Source: Burkholderia sp. 4M9327F10 (GTDB lineage Bacteria > Pseudomonadota > Gammaproteobacteria > Burkholderiales > Burkholderiaceae). Taken from it: a stretch of 64,000 nucleotides of DNA. The position numbers were made by a program, and so were the translations under genes. Position 1 is the first letter of the stretch. Each line of letters starts with the position of its first letter. The notes under the pieces are model-generated. The model was given only the letters and a program-made list of their open reading frames with translations. It was not told the DNA's origin and searched no databases. Shown here one piece after another: positions 1-8,827 of this stretch. The stretch is taken from assembly GCF_005503145.1 (NCBI RefSeq), contig NZ_SCNV01000006.1, positions 1-64,000 on the forward strand. Direction: 5' to 3'.

Positions 1-3
1 CGT

Positions 4-810
4 ATGTTCTCCACCCAACGCCAAGCCGAAATCCTGCGCACCGTGCGGGCCCAGCACACCTGCACGATTACCGAACTGGCCGAAGCCTTCGCCGTGTCCG
101 ACGAGACCATCCGTCGCGATATCAAGCCGTTGATTGCCGAGGGTGTGTTGCTCAAGGTGCATGGCGGCGTGATGCTGCCGGAGCGGCTCGACGAACCGCC
201 GTTCCAGCGCCGCTTGCAGGAGAATCTCGAAGCGAAGCGGGTGATTGCGGCACGGGTCTGTGATCTGGTGCGCGACGGCGATTCGCTGATTCTCGACGGC
301 GGCACGACCTGCGTGCATATCGCTCAGGCACTGTGTGCGCGCTCGCGGCTGACGGTCGTCACCAATTCCGCGGAGATTGCCCGTACCCTGGCGCCGCGCA
401 ATGACAACCGCGTGTTCATCGCGGGCGGCGAACTGCGCGCCGACGACTCGGCTGCCTTCGGCGAAAGCGCGCTGGCGTTTATCCGGCAGTTCCATGTGCG
501 CTATGCGTTGGTCTCGGTGACGGCAATCGACGCGCAAGGCCGTTTCATGGATGCGCAACCCGACGACGTGTCCTACTCGCTGGCTGCGTTTGCCCAGGCC
601 GAGCGGCGGGTGGTGGTGGCGGATCACGCCAAATTCGGCCATAGCGCGCTGGTGCATGCATTTGGCCCGGAAGCGGTGGATCTGCTGATCACGGACGAAG
701 CGCCGTCCCCGGCGCTGGCACAGGTGTTCGCGGCGGCGGACCTCGAGGTGAGTGTTGGGGCGCCCACCGGCGTGCCCTTGGCGGCGATATCCGACACATG
801 CGTAAAATAG
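4..810 (+). CDS. DeoR/GlpR family transcriptional regulator
   Basis: This is a 268-residue regulator of sugar or polyol metabolism genes. Residues 4-57 form the DeoR winged HTH, with the typical ITELAEAFAVSDETIRRD segment. The remainder is the DeoR sensor fold that binds a phosphorylated sugar, including the DGGTT loop at about 98-102 and a VVVADHAKF segment near the end. The length matches the family. The ATG lies three bases into the window and the protein begins as family members usually do (MFSTQRQAEIL), so the start is probably correct, although the promoter is outside the window. The next gene, a helicase, starts 27 bp downstream on the same strand and is probably not a functional partner. 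The effector and target operon cannot be read from this sequence. Confidence 0.93.
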   Translation: MFSTQRQAEILRTVRAQHTCTITELAEAFAVSDETIRRDIKPLIAEGVLLKVHGGVMLPERLDEPPFQRRLQENLEAKRVIAARVCDLVRDGDSLILDGGTTCVHIAQALCARSRLTVVTNSAEIARTLAPRNDNRVFIAGGELRADDSAAFGESALAFIRQFHVRYALVSVTAIDAQGRFMDAQPDDVSYSLAAFAQAERRVVVADHAKFGHSALVHAFGPEAVDLLITDEAPSPALAQVFAAADLEVSVGAPTGVPLAAISDTCVK

Positions 811-837
811 TTGGTTACGCATGGATGGGTCACCCGG

Positions 838-3800
838 ATGTCGTCAGTTTTCTACGATCGCGAACACGTCAAGAAGTGGTTGGGAGCCAGGACCGTCGAG
901 AAGGCGCGCGACTACGTCGATGCGGTTTCGAACCTGCATTGGGAAAACAACACCCTGAGCGGTGAAGTCCAGGGCACGCAACGCCACCCGTACGTCGTGG
1001 ACGTGCAGTTTCATGACATCGGCGACGACCTGTGGGTCGAGGGCGATTGCTCGTGTCCGGTCGGTTTTCAGTGCAAGCACATGGCGGCGCTGCTGATCGC
1101 GGGACTTGAAGCATCCGCCGCGGCGGAGCCTGGCGTGCGGCCCGAACTGGTCAGATGGATGGAGACGTTCCGCGCCCGTGCCGAGCACGGCGAGCCCGGC
1201 CGCAGCGGCCCGGGCACGGCGGCGGCCCATGCACTGGCCTATCGCCTCGGCTGGTCGCGCTATCAGCAGCGCCACGAAATCCAGCTTTTTAAGGCACGGG
1301 TGAACGCGAATGGCGAGATCCGCTCGATCGACGAGCCGTGGAGCAATGTCGAAGCGGCCTTGATCAAGGCCCCCAAATTCGTTTCGGACGACGATCTGGT
1401 GATTCTGCGCAGCTTGTGGCTCGGCCATTCGCGCCAGAACCACGGGCATTTCATTCTGCGCGGCGCAAGCGGCGGCGACGTGCTGCACAAGCTGATCGCG
1501 ACGGGCCGCCTGTTTCCGGCCCTGCAGGCAGAGGGCGAGGGCGACTCGCGGCAGACGCTGCGGCCGCTCTCGATGGGCGCGGCGCGCGCCGGGCGTATCG
1601 AGTGGGAAGCGCAGGCCGACGACCGTCTGCGGCCGGTGCTGCGCACCGAGCCGGCGGCCGCCATGGTGCTCGCCACCGAGCCGGTCTGGTATGTCGATGC
1701 CGAGGCGGGCGAAGCGGGGATCGTCGAGCTGTCCCTGCCGTTTCCGCAACTGCCCGATTACCTGTCGATGCCGCCCATCTCGCTCGCCGAGGCGCCGCTG
1801 GTGGCCGCGGTGCTGCGCGAGGTGGCGCCCGGCTTGCCATTGCCTCCGGCGCTCGACACCGCCAAAGTCCGCGTGATCGACGTCGAGCCGGTGCCGGTGC
1901 TGGCGCTTAACAGTCTGACCATGGCAGCGCTCGGTCTGGGCAAACCCACGCAGCGCAATCAGGTGCTGGACTTCGCGACAGTCAGCTTCGACTATGAAGG
2001 CGTCAGCATCAGGCCCGAGAGCAGTGCCACGGTGGTGCCCGTGCCCGGCGGCAGCGTGCTGCATATCCGGCGCCGTTACGATACCGAGAAGCAGCGCCTG
2101 CTGGAGCTGCGTAAAGTGGGCCTCAAGGTGGTGCCGGCGAGCGGCGGATATTCGCGGCAAACCCTCCCCGAGACGCTGCTGGCGTTGCCCGAGACCGAAG
2201 ACTGGCCGGCGTTCGTCGACGCTACCTTGCCTGCGCTCGCGGGCCAGGGCTGGCGCGTGACAATAGCGCCGGCCTTCCGCCATCACGTGATCGAGATCGA
2301 CGCGATTGAAGGCACCGCACGCCAGGCCGGCGACGGCTGGTTCGACCTCGAGATGGGTATCACCCTTGGCGATCGCACGGTGCGCCTGGAGCCGCTGCTG
2401 GCCGGCCTGTTCCGGCGCGACCGCCGCTGGCTGGGCGGCGCGCTGGAAACGATCGACGACGAAGAAGCCATCGAACTCACGACCGATCGTGCCGAGCGCT
2501 TGCGTTTGCGGGCCGGACGGCTCAAACCGGTGGTGCGGGTGCTGGTCGACCTGTTTGATGGAATCGGCACTTGGAAGGGCGACGATAACCTGAGGATTCC
2601 CGAGCTTGACGCAGGGCGGCTCGCTGCATTGACCGATACGGGCCGCTGGCAGTTTCAGGGTGACGCGTCGATCCGCCAGTTGGCCGAGCGTCTGCAGGAC
2701 GGCGCCGGGGTGCGCGAAGCGCCGGTGCCACGCGGTTTGCAGGCCGAGCTGCGCGCGTACCAGCACCAGGGCCTGAGCTGGATGCAGTTCCTGCGCGAGC
2801 ACAACCTGGCTGGCGTATTGGCCGACGACATGGGGCTGGGCAAGACGGTCCAGACGCTGGCGCACGTACTGGCGGAAAAGGAAGCCGGGCGCCTCGACCG
2901 CCCGGCGCTGATCGTCGTGCCGACCACCCTCGTGCACAACTGGCGCGAAGAAGCACGGCGGTTTGCGCCCGATCTCAAGGTGCTGGAGCTGAATGGGCCG
3001 CAGCGCAAGGAGCGCTTCGAACTGATCGGCGAGCACGAACTGGTTCTCACGACCTATGCGTTGCTGTGGCGCGATCACGCGGTGCTGGCCGAGCACGAGT
3101 ACCACTTGCTGATTCTGGATGAAGCGCAGTACGTGAAGAACGCTACGACCAAATCGGCGGCGGCGGTTCGCGATCTGCGGGCGCGGCATCGTTTGTGTCT
3201 GACGGGGACACCGCTGGAAAACCACCTCGGCGAATTGTGGTCGCAGTTCGATTTTCTGCTGCCGGGTTTTCTCGGCGCGCAGAAGGACTTCACCAGGCGC
3301 TGGCGCAATCCGATCGAGCGTAACGGCGACGGTGTGCGGCGTGAACTGCTGGCGCGCCGGATCCGGCCGTTCATGCTTCGGCGCCGCAAGGACGAGGTGG
3401 CGAAGGAGCTGCCTGAAAAAACCACCATCGTGCGCACCGTGGATCTGGAGGGCGCGCAACGCGATCTGTATGAAATCGTCCGGACTGCGATGCAGTCGAA
3501 GGTGCGGGCGGCCGTCACGGCGCAGGGGCTGGCCCGCAGCCATATCATCGTGCTGGATGCGCTGCTGAAACTGCGCCAGGTATGTTGCGACCCGCGTCTC
3601 GTGAAGCTGGAGAAGGCCGCGCGCGTCAAGGAGTCGGCCAAGCTCGAACTGCTGCTGGCGATGCTGCCGGCGCTGATCGAGGAAGGCCGGCGCGTGCTGC
3701 TGTTTTCGCAGTTCACGGGCATGCTGGAACTGATTGCGGCGGCGCTCGACAAGGCCGCGATTCCGTACCTCACGCTGACCGGCGACACCACCGACCGCGC

Positions 3801-4164
3801 CACGCCCGTGCGGCGCTTTCAGAACGGCGAGGTGCCGCTGTTTCTGATCAGCCTGAAGGCGGGCGGTGTCGGGCTGAACCTCACGGCTGCCGATACGGTG
3901 ATTCACTATGACCCGTGGTGGAATCCTGCGGCTGAAAACCAGGCGACCGACCGCGCGCATCGTATCGGCCAGGACAAACCGGTGTTTGTCTACAAGCTGA
4001 TTGCGGCCGGCAGTATCGAGGAGAAGATTGTGAGGCTGCAGGAGAAGAAGGCCGAGCTTGCCGATAGCATTCTTTCCGAGGACGCGGCAGGCACGGTGAA
4101 GTTCTCCGATGACGATCTCGATGCGCTGTTTGCACCGATGCCGGAGATCGCGCGGGCGGGGTGA
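838..4164 (+). CDS. SNF2-family DEAD/DEAH helicase with N-terminal SWIM zinc finger
   Basis: This is a 1108-residue ATP-dependent DNA translocase of the Swi2/Snf2 (RapA/HepA-like) superfamily, presumably acting on protein-DNA complexes. A SWIM zinc finger is visible near the N-terminus (C71, C73, C79, H81, in DCSCPVGFQCKHMAA). The SNF2 helicase core occupies roughly residues 630-1090: Walker A DDMGLGKT at about 663-670, the DEAQ Walker B box at about 761-764, the LTGTPLEN motif, and the C-terminal helicase half with GGVGLNL and QATDRAHRIGQ. I chose the ATG at 838; a TTG at 811 would add nine unlikely residues. A very long antisense reading frame covers the gene and is a high-GC shadow. The physiological role is unknown. 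Confidence 0.92.
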   Translation: MSSVFYDREHVKKWLGARTVEKARDYVDAVSNLHWENNTLSGEVQGTQRHPYVVDVQFHDIGDDLWVEGDCSCPVGFQCKHMAALLIAGLEASAAAEPGVRPELVRWMETFRARAEHGEPGRSGPGTAAAHALAYRLGWSRYQQRHEIQLFKARVNANGEIRSIDEPWSNVEAALIKAPKFVSDDDLVILRSLWLGHSRQNHGHFILRGASGGDVLHKLIATGRLFPALQAEGEGDSRQTLRPLSMGAARAGRIEWEAQADDRLRPVLRTEPAAAMVLATEPVWYVDAEAGEAGIVELSLPFPQLPDYLSMPPISLAEAPLVAAVLREVAPGLPLPPALDTAKVRVIDVEPVPVLALNSLTMAALGLGKPTQRNQVLDFATVSFDYEGVSIRPESSATVVPVPGGSVLHIRRRYDTEKQRLLELRKVGLKVVPASGGYSRQTLPETLLALPETEDWPAFVDATLPALAGQGWRVTIAPAFRHHVIEIDAIEGTARQAGDGWFDLEMGITLGDRTVRLEPLLAGLFRRDRRWLGGALETIDDEEAIELTTDRAERLRLRAGRLKPVVRVLVDLFDGIGTWKGDDNLRIPELDAGRLAALTDTGRWQFQGDASIRQLAERLQDGAGVREAPVPRGLQAELRAYQHQGLSWMQFLREHNLAGVLADDMGLGKTVQTLAHVLAEKEAGRLDRPALIVVPTTLVHNWREEARRFAPDLKVLELNGPQRKERFELIGEHELVLTTYALLWRDHAVLAEHEYHLLILDEAQYVKNATTKSAAAVRDLRARHRLCLTGTPLENHLGELWSQFDFLLPGFLGAQKDFTRRWRNPIERNGDGVRRELLARRIRPFMLRRRKDEVAKELPEKTTIVRTVDLEGAQRDLYEIVRTAMQSKVRAAVTAQGLARSHIIVLDALLKLRQVCCDPRLVKLEKAARVKESAKLELLLAMLPALIEEGRRVLLFSQFTGMLELIAAALDKAAIPYLTLTGDTTDRATPVRRFQNGEVPLFLISLKAGGVGLNLTAADTVIHYDPWWNPAAENQATDRAHRIGQDKPVFVYKLIAAGSIEEKIVRLQEKKAELADSILSEDAAGTVKFSDDDLDALFAPMPEIARAG

Positions 4165-4228
4165 GGGGGGCGACTGTGCGCGTGCACCGTTTAGCCCGGA
4201 CATCGACTACGACCAGAAGACTAACTCA

Positions 4229-4738
4229 ATGAGCACCTATGTCGCCCTGTTACGCGCCGTGAACGTCGGCGGAACCGGCAAGCTCCTGATGTCCGAGCTT
4301 CGGGACATGTGCGAGTCCATCGGCTTTACCAGCGTTCGCACCTATATCGCCAGTGGCAACGTGGTCTTTTCGAGCAGGCTTTCTGAATCCTCGGTCAAGA
4401 CCCAGTTGGAGCGCCGCCTCGAGGCATACGCCGGCAAACCCGTGGGGGCGTTGATCCGAACGGGTGCGGAACTGTCGGCGGTCCTTGATGGCAATCCTTT
4501 CAGGTCTGCCGCACCGAACCGCACGATGGCCATCTTTCTCGATGCGCCGCCGCCGCCGGACACGCTGGCCGCGATCAGCGGCCGGCAGGCTGAAGAAATC
4601 GCGCTGGGAACGCGCGAAATCTACGTGCATTACGCTAACGGAATGGCTCACTCCAGGCTGAAAATCCCGGCCGCGAAGAACGGAACCGCACGCAATATGA
4701 ATACCGTGGCAACCCTGGCTGAATGGGCTGCGGCGTAG
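4229..4738 (+). CDS. DUF1697 domain-containing protein
   Basis: This 169-residue protein begins MSTYVALLRAVNVGG, the hallmark N-terminus of the DUF1697 family, small cytosolic proteins of unknown function. The family pattern continues with the segments TYIASGNVVFSS and the C-terminal TARNMNTV near the end. The reading frame is open further upstream, but similarity begins at the ATG at 4229, 64 bp after the helicase stop. It is convergent with the NIPSNAP gene downstream. No catalytic residues can be assigned and the neighbours give no hint of function. Confidence 0.88.
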   Translation: MSTYVALLRAVNVGGTGKLLMSELRDMCESIGFTSVRTYIASGNVVFSSRLSESSVKTQLERRLEAYAGKPVGALIRTGAELSAVLDGNPFRSAAPNRTMAIFLDAPPPPDTLAAISGRQAEEIALGTREIYVHYANGMAHSRLKIPAAKNGTARNMNTVATLAEWAAA

Positions 4739-4771
4739 TCTGAATCATATCGGTGTGCGAACCAATCGCGG

Positions 4772-5383
4772 CTATCGTAACGGCGATCTTCCGGTGGGTA
4801 TCCAGATCGTCGAAGTCGCTTCATAAAACTGCTGTGGGCCGCCTTTGGGCGGCCAGATTCCCATCGCGAAAGACTCGGCCCGAATTGCAACACGCTCATC
4901 GAGGCTGTCGAACGGCCAGATATGCGTGATCCGCGGCGCCCCATCGAGGGCATACATGTTCACCAGCAACGGCGACAGCTTCGAGCGCTCGGGCATGGCC
5001 GCTTCCCATGCCTCGATTGTCGGCGTCAGGCCGCCGGGACGGAGCCAGTAAGTCCGAAACTCGTAATATCTGCCAAGCCGTCCGGGCCGAACAGGCGGAA
5101 GAAAAGGAAAGCCCGCGTAGCTCTCCATCTCGATCGACTCGACAACCCCGGCCGCGCCAAACGGATTCACATGATGCAGCGCTCGCGTCCTCTCCTGCGT
5201 GAGTTCCTGCGCGTCGGCAAACCCGCGCAGAATCCGCAGCGTGCCCAGGCGCCCGTGTTCCGCGGTCCAGGCGCCGAGCCATTCGCCTCGCGTGTCGGGA
5301 TGCTGCAAATAGGCTTCGGCATTTTCGATAACCCGATCTATCTCCAGAAGATGAGACGAAAGGGTGGTCAGTTCATAGAGCAT
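4772..5383 (-). CDS. NIPSNAP family protein
   Basis: This is a 203-residue protein with two tandem NIPSNAP (dimeric alpha-beta barrel, ferredoxin-like) units. The first starts MLYELTTL, the usual NIPSNAP opening, and the second starts at about residue 102 with YYEFRTYWLRPG and contains HIWPFDSLDERVAIR. Bacterial NIPSNAP proteins are small cytosolic proteins of poorly defined role. An ATG four codons earlier (5395) is an alternative start, and the frame stays open to 5590, but the extra residues do not resemble the family. No clear Shine-Dalgarno sequence separates the two candidate starts. The gene is convergent with the DUF1697 gene. Confidence 0.85.
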   Translation of the reverse strand: MLYELTTLSSHLLEIDRVIENAEAYLQHPDTRGEWLGAWTAEHGRLGTLRILRGFADAQELTQERTRALHHVNPFGAAGVVESIEMESYAGFPFLPPVRPGRLGRYYEFRTYWLRPGGLTPTIEAWEAAMPERSKLSPLLVNMYALDGAPRITHIWPFDSLDERVAIRAESFAMGIWPPKGGPQQFYEATSTIWIPTGRSPLR

Positions 5384-5850
5384 CGGAAGTCTCATGAAGT
5401 ATGCAGGAAAGCGCGCGCGCAGCGTGCGCGCCGTCGCGTAAATGAATGGCCAGATTAAGTGCATACGAACTGCTTGAGAATTCCCAATTTCCGCACAGGC
5501 GCTGTCGAGTAATCGACTGATGCCCTGTGGTGGCGCCACCTCGCGCATCGATTTTTCGAACCCAGTGAGCAGATAGCCTGAGCACTCCACTTGGATACCA
5601 GTATCGAACCGGGAAAAATCAATTCCGGCGCGCTTCGCGTGCTTCGAGCGCGGCTATGCGTGCCGGCGCACACAACCGGAAACCGATCTAACAATCTTTA
5701 AACGATTTAAATTGAGACAGTTCTTATACTGTCTCGCAGAATGAAATCATTGTTGACACTCAGGCACTCCGCGTTGCCAGTTTTCATGCGAACCGCATAG
5801 CGTTGAATGGCGTGAAGTGAGAGGTTCTGCCGCGGCGAGCGAGGGATTGG
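5384..5850. other. Intergenic region with no recognised gene
   Basis: This stretch between the NIPSNAP gene and the hypothetical gene at 5851 is visibly more AT-rich around 5690-5760 than its surroundings. Short open frames here have no recognisable product. The only clear structure is the inverted repeat at 5714-5735, listed separately. A promoter for the gene at 5851 is likely here but I cannot place one with confidence. Confidence 0.5.
5714..5735. repeat. Perfect 8-bp inverted repeat (possible operator)
   Basis: The arms GAGACAGT and ACTGTCTC are separated by six bases (TCTTAT). No run of T follows on either strand, so it does not look like an intrinsic terminator. It lies about 115 bp upstream of the hypothetical gene at 5851 and could be an operator. 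No binding protein can be named. Confidence 0.5.
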
Positions 5851-6261
5851 ATGCTTTTTACACTGCACACGACGCGCATTCCGTTCAAGCGGAACGAGCA
5901 GAAGCGCAAACTTGGGCAACGTATCGAACTTGATCTGTCGAACGACCGCCACGCGCGTGCAGCCGCCGAGGCCTACGCCGATTCGTGCTCGATCGAGATG
6001 CCGTGGCTTGCCGAGTTGCTGCGCCATTCGGCAACGCAGGGTTCGGACGATCTGAGTCTGTGCGCCGCCACCGTGCGGCGCGTATTCGGGCTGGCTCAGG
6101 ATTGGGCGGCATCGCAACCGGACTACGCACGAAACGCCTGGGAGCATGTGCGGATTCATCTGGAAGCGGCGTTAAACCGCCGTCTGAAGCAAGAAGAAGA
6201 CGACGGGAGTGAGGATGGTGAGCACGAGGCGGAAAGTTTCGCGTCCATCAGGATGGAATAG
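5851..6261 (+). CDS. Hypothetical protein
   Basis: This is a 136-residue soluble protein with no signal peptide or membrane segment. The N-terminal third is basic (KRNEQKRKLGQR); the middle looks helical and contains two Cys residues (C46 and C70). The C-terminus is acidic (EEDDGSEDGEHE). A purine-rich AGGG lies about nine bases before the ATG. The codon pattern looks coding (regular GC-rich third positions), but I do not recognise the family. It stands alone, more than 400 bp from its neighbours on each side. Confidence 0.65.
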   Translation: MLFTLHTTRIPFKRNEQKRKLGQRIELDLSNDRHARAAAEAYADSCSIEMPWLAELLRHSATQGSDDLSLCAATVRRVFGLAQDWAASQPDYARNAWEHVRIHLEAALNRRLKQEEDDGSEDGEHEAESFASIRME

Positions 6262-6695
6262 ACGGGGCCAGTTACATAGCGCGAGCGAGACCTGCTGGAC
6301 ACCTGCATGACCCAAGTAAAGAGGTCGACAAGAATCTGAGAGACAGGCTCAAGAGCTTGAGCCGATGCCGGATGGCAGGAGGATGGCATTCGGAAGGGGA
6401 TGGCAGTTTTCGATTATTATGAAATTGCCCAAGCACGTACTACGTGTCAGGGAAAATTGCGCGCCATTTTTGAGATATATCGGATACCTGTTTTAAACCG
6501 GTGCCCGTGTGGCGCGGCGAATAATCGATAAATAGAGTTGTCGATGCAGGGCCTCGTGGTCACGGACGTGCGTGCGTATTACTGCGCGCAGGTCCAGGAC
6601 CACGAGGCGGGTGCGGCCCATCACGAGGGGCGGTGCGTCTGCAGTCGGGAGCCGGCCATCCAGATACGAATAACGGTGTTGCATTGCGGGGTGTT
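6262..6695. other. Intergenic region upstream of the response regulator
   Basis: I see no supportable gene in this 434-bp stretch. The first half is partly AT-rich. The second half contains a long imperfect hairpin at 6551-6608, listed separately. The promoter of the four-gene signalling operon that begins at 6696 must lie here, but no confident -35/-10 pair stands out. Confidence 0.5.
6551..6608. repeat. Long imperfect palindrome / hairpin
   Basis: The outer arms GCCTCGTGGTC (6551-6561) and GACCACGAGGC (6598-6608) are perfect 11-bp complements. The stem continues inward after a 2x2 internal loop with GGAC/GTCC (6564-6567 with 6592-6595), then TGCG/CGCA (6569-6572 with 6587-6590), a wobble pair and GC/GC, leaving an eight-base loop at 6576-6583. 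It lies about 87 bp upstream of the response-regulator start. No T tract follows on either strand. Confidence 0.7.
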
Positions 6696-7394
6696 ATGAG
6701 AATTGCAGTCCTGGATGACGATCCGGCTCAGGCCGATCTGGTATGTCAAACGCTTGCGGCCGCCGGCCATATCTGCCACGCCTACGCCGAGGGCCGCGCA
6801 CTGGTGCGGCAACTGCGGCGCCAGACTTTCGATCTGCTGGTGCTCGACTGGAACGTGCCCGACATGTCGGGCGAAGAGGTTTTGCGCTGGGTACGCGAGA
6901 GCCTGTCCGAGCGTCTGCCCGTGCTGTTCATGACGAGCCGCAGCCGCGAGACCGACATCACGTCGATTCTCAACACGGGCGCTGACGACTACGTGGTCAA
7001 GCCGGTGTCGGCCGGCGTCCTGCTGGCGCGCGTGGGCTCGCTGCTGCGGCGCGCCTACAGGCTCAATGCCACCGCCTTCAAGGAAGTGTTCGGCGAGTAC
7101 GAGTTCGATCTGAGCTCCAAGCACGTGGTGGTGCGCGGCACGGCCGTCGCCGTCACGCAAAAGGAATTCGACCTCGCCTTGCTGCTGTTCCAGCACCTGA
7201 GCCGGCCGTTGTCGCGCGCACACATTCTCGACGTGATCTGGAAACAGGCGACCGAAATCCCGTCGCGCACCATGGACACGCACGTTTCGATGCTACGCAG
7301 TAAACTCGGGCTGAGACCGGAAAACGGCTATCGCCTGACGCCGATTTACGGCTATGGATACCGGCTCGAGCGCATTGAAAAGGGGGATGCGTGA
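6696..7394 (+). CDS. OmpR-family response regulator
   Basis: This 232-residue DNA-binding response regulator is the predicted partner of the histidine kinase two genes downstream. The receiver domain spans about residues 1-118, with the acidic pocket D7-D9, phosphoacceptor D51 (LVLDWNVPDMSGEE), T80 and K102 (DDYVVKP). A winged-helix effector domain of the OmpR/PhoB type spans about 130-228 and ends YGYGYRLE. The ATG at 6696 starts the receiver fold exactly (MRIAVLDDD); the 21 extra upstream residues in frame look non-coding. Its TGA overlaps the GTG of the next gene by four bases, indicating translational coupling. Confidence 0.93.
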   Translation: MRIAVLDDDPAQADLVCQTLAAAGHICHAYAEGRALVRQLRRQTFDLLVLDWNVPDMSGEEVLRWVRESLSERLPVLFMTSRSRETDITSILNTGADDYVVKPVSAGVLLARVGSLLRRAYRLNATAFKEVFGEYEFDLSSKHVVVRGTAVAVTQKEFDLALLLFQHLSRPLSRAHILDVIWKQATEIPSRTMDTHVSMLRSKLGLRPENGYRLTPIYGYGYRLERIEKGDA

Positions 7395-8809
7395 CGGTTT
7401 CCGTTTACACACCGCCGGCATGTCTGCCGGCGGCCGGCGCGCGTCGTGCGCTGGCGCTCCTGGTGCCGTGCCTCGTCGCGGCGCTCGGGCTGGCGCCCGC
7501 GCTCGCCCAGGCACAGAAGAACAGGAACGCGCCCATTGTCACGGTACCCTATACGACCAACGCCGGCGACACGCTCTACGAAATCGCCGCGCGCTATCTG
7601 CGCGATCCGCGCGACTGGGCCGAGCTCAGTCGTCTGAACGGAATTCCCGCGCCGCGTCATCTGCAGGCCGGCATCCAGTTGCGACTACCGGCCGCGCTGC
7701 TGCGCCAGCAGCAGGAATCCGCCCGGGTGGTGGCCACCAGCGGTCCGGCCGAGCGTGCGTTCGGCGCCGGTCCCTACACGCCGCTCGCGGCCGGCATGAC
7801 GCTCGGCGAGGGCGATCGCCTGCGCACCGGCCATGAAGGTTTCGTGACACTGGAACTGGTGGACGGTTCGCACGTGACGGTGTCGCAGGACGCCATGGTC
7901 GAGGTCGGCAAGCTGCGTCAGACCGTCCTGACCGGCGCCTCTGACCGCGTGCTCAACCTGCAGCACGGCCAGGTGGAGAGCGAAGTCACGCATGCCACGC
8001 AAAAAGACGATCGCTTCCAGATCCGCTCGCCGTCCGTGGTGGCGGGCGTGCGCGGCACGCATTTCCGGGTCAGCTACGACACGGACGAACGGCAAACCTC
8101 GGTTGAAGTGCTGGACGGTGCGGTCGGCGTGGACCCCGCCAGCGTCCGGCCGCCGGCGCCAGGCGTGCCGCTGCAGGCCTCCGTGCAGCTCGTCTCGGCG
8201 CACTTCGGCAATGTCTCGGGCGCGAGCGGCGCGATCGGCGCCCCCATCGCGCTGCTGGCCGCCCCCTCGTTGACCGATCCGGGCAAGATCCAGGACGGCA
8301 AGACGGTCGCCTTCGACCTCGTGCCGGACAGCCAGGCGGCCGGCTACCGGGTGCAGATCGCCCGCGACGCGGACCTACTCGACCTGATCCGCGACATGCC
8401 GGTGAAGGCACCCCATGCCGACTTCGGCGATCTGCCGGACGGCACCTACTTCGTGCGCATCTCCTCGGTGGATCGCAACGGCCTCGAGGGCTTGCCGCAG
8501 ATCTACGCGTTCGAGCGGCGCCAGTTGGGTCTGGCCGCGTCGGCCGGGCCGCGCGCCGGCACCCGCGACTATACGTTCCGCTGGTTCGCAAGCCGTCCGG
8601 GCGTCGAGACGCGTTTTCGCTTCGTGCTGGGCGCGTCGCCCGACCTGCGCAACCCGCTTGTGGACCGGCCCGATCTGCCGGCCGGCGAGATCGTGGTGAC
8701 GGATCTGCCGCGCGGCGTTTATTATTGGACCGTAATTGCCGAGCAGTTCGAAAACGGCCGGTTCTACGAGAAGGGCAGCTCGATCCGGTCGTTCACGCTT
8801 GCCCGCTAG
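7391..8809 (+). CDS. FecR domain protein with N-terminal LysM domain (exported)
   Basis: This 472-residue protein has a signal peptide (hydrophobic ALALLVPCLVAALGLAPALA, ending near residue 40), so it acts in the periplasm or at the envelope. A LysM-type peptidoglycan-binding motif follows at about 53-98 (TNAGDTLYEIAARYLRDP). A FecR domain lies at about 125-225 (GDRLRTGHEGFVTLELVDGS and SPSVVAGVRGTHFRVS). The C-terminal half has fibronectin/beta-sandwich-like segments. The start is a GTG overlapping the response-regulator stop. LysM-FecR proteins next to CHASE2 kinases recur in beta-proteobacteria, which suggests a cell-wall-linked sensory or structural role; this last point is inference. Confidence 0.87.
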   Translation: MTVSVYTPPACLPAAGARRALALLVPCLVAALGLAPALAQAQKNRNAPIVTVPYTTNAGDTLYEIAARYLRDPRDWAELSRLNGIPAPRHLQAGIQLRLPAALLRQQQESARVVATSGPAERAFGAGPYTPLAAGMTLGEGDRLRTGHEGFVTLELVDGSHVTVSQDAMVEVGKLRQTVLTGASDRVLNLQHGQVESEVTHATQKDDRFQIRSPSVVAGVRGTHFRVSYDTDERQTSVEVLDGAVGVDPASVRPPAPGVPLQASVQLVSAHFGNVSGASGAIGAPIALLAAPSLTDPGKIQDGKTVAFDLVPDSQAAGYRVQIARDADLLDLIRDMPVKAPHADFGDLPDGTYFVRISSVDRNGLEGLPQIYAFERRQLGLAASAGPRAGTRDYTFRWFASRPGVETRFRFVLGASPDLRNPLVDRPDLPAGEIVVTDLPRGVYYWTVIAEQFENGRFYEKGSSIRSFTLAR

Positions 8810-8827
8810 GACTCCAACCATCCTCGC

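Noticed and set aside
844..4203. 1119-codon open frame antisense to the SNF2 helicase
   Set aside because: Product is Arg/Gln/His-rich without family pattern; it is the expected shadow of a GC-rich gene in the complementary frame.
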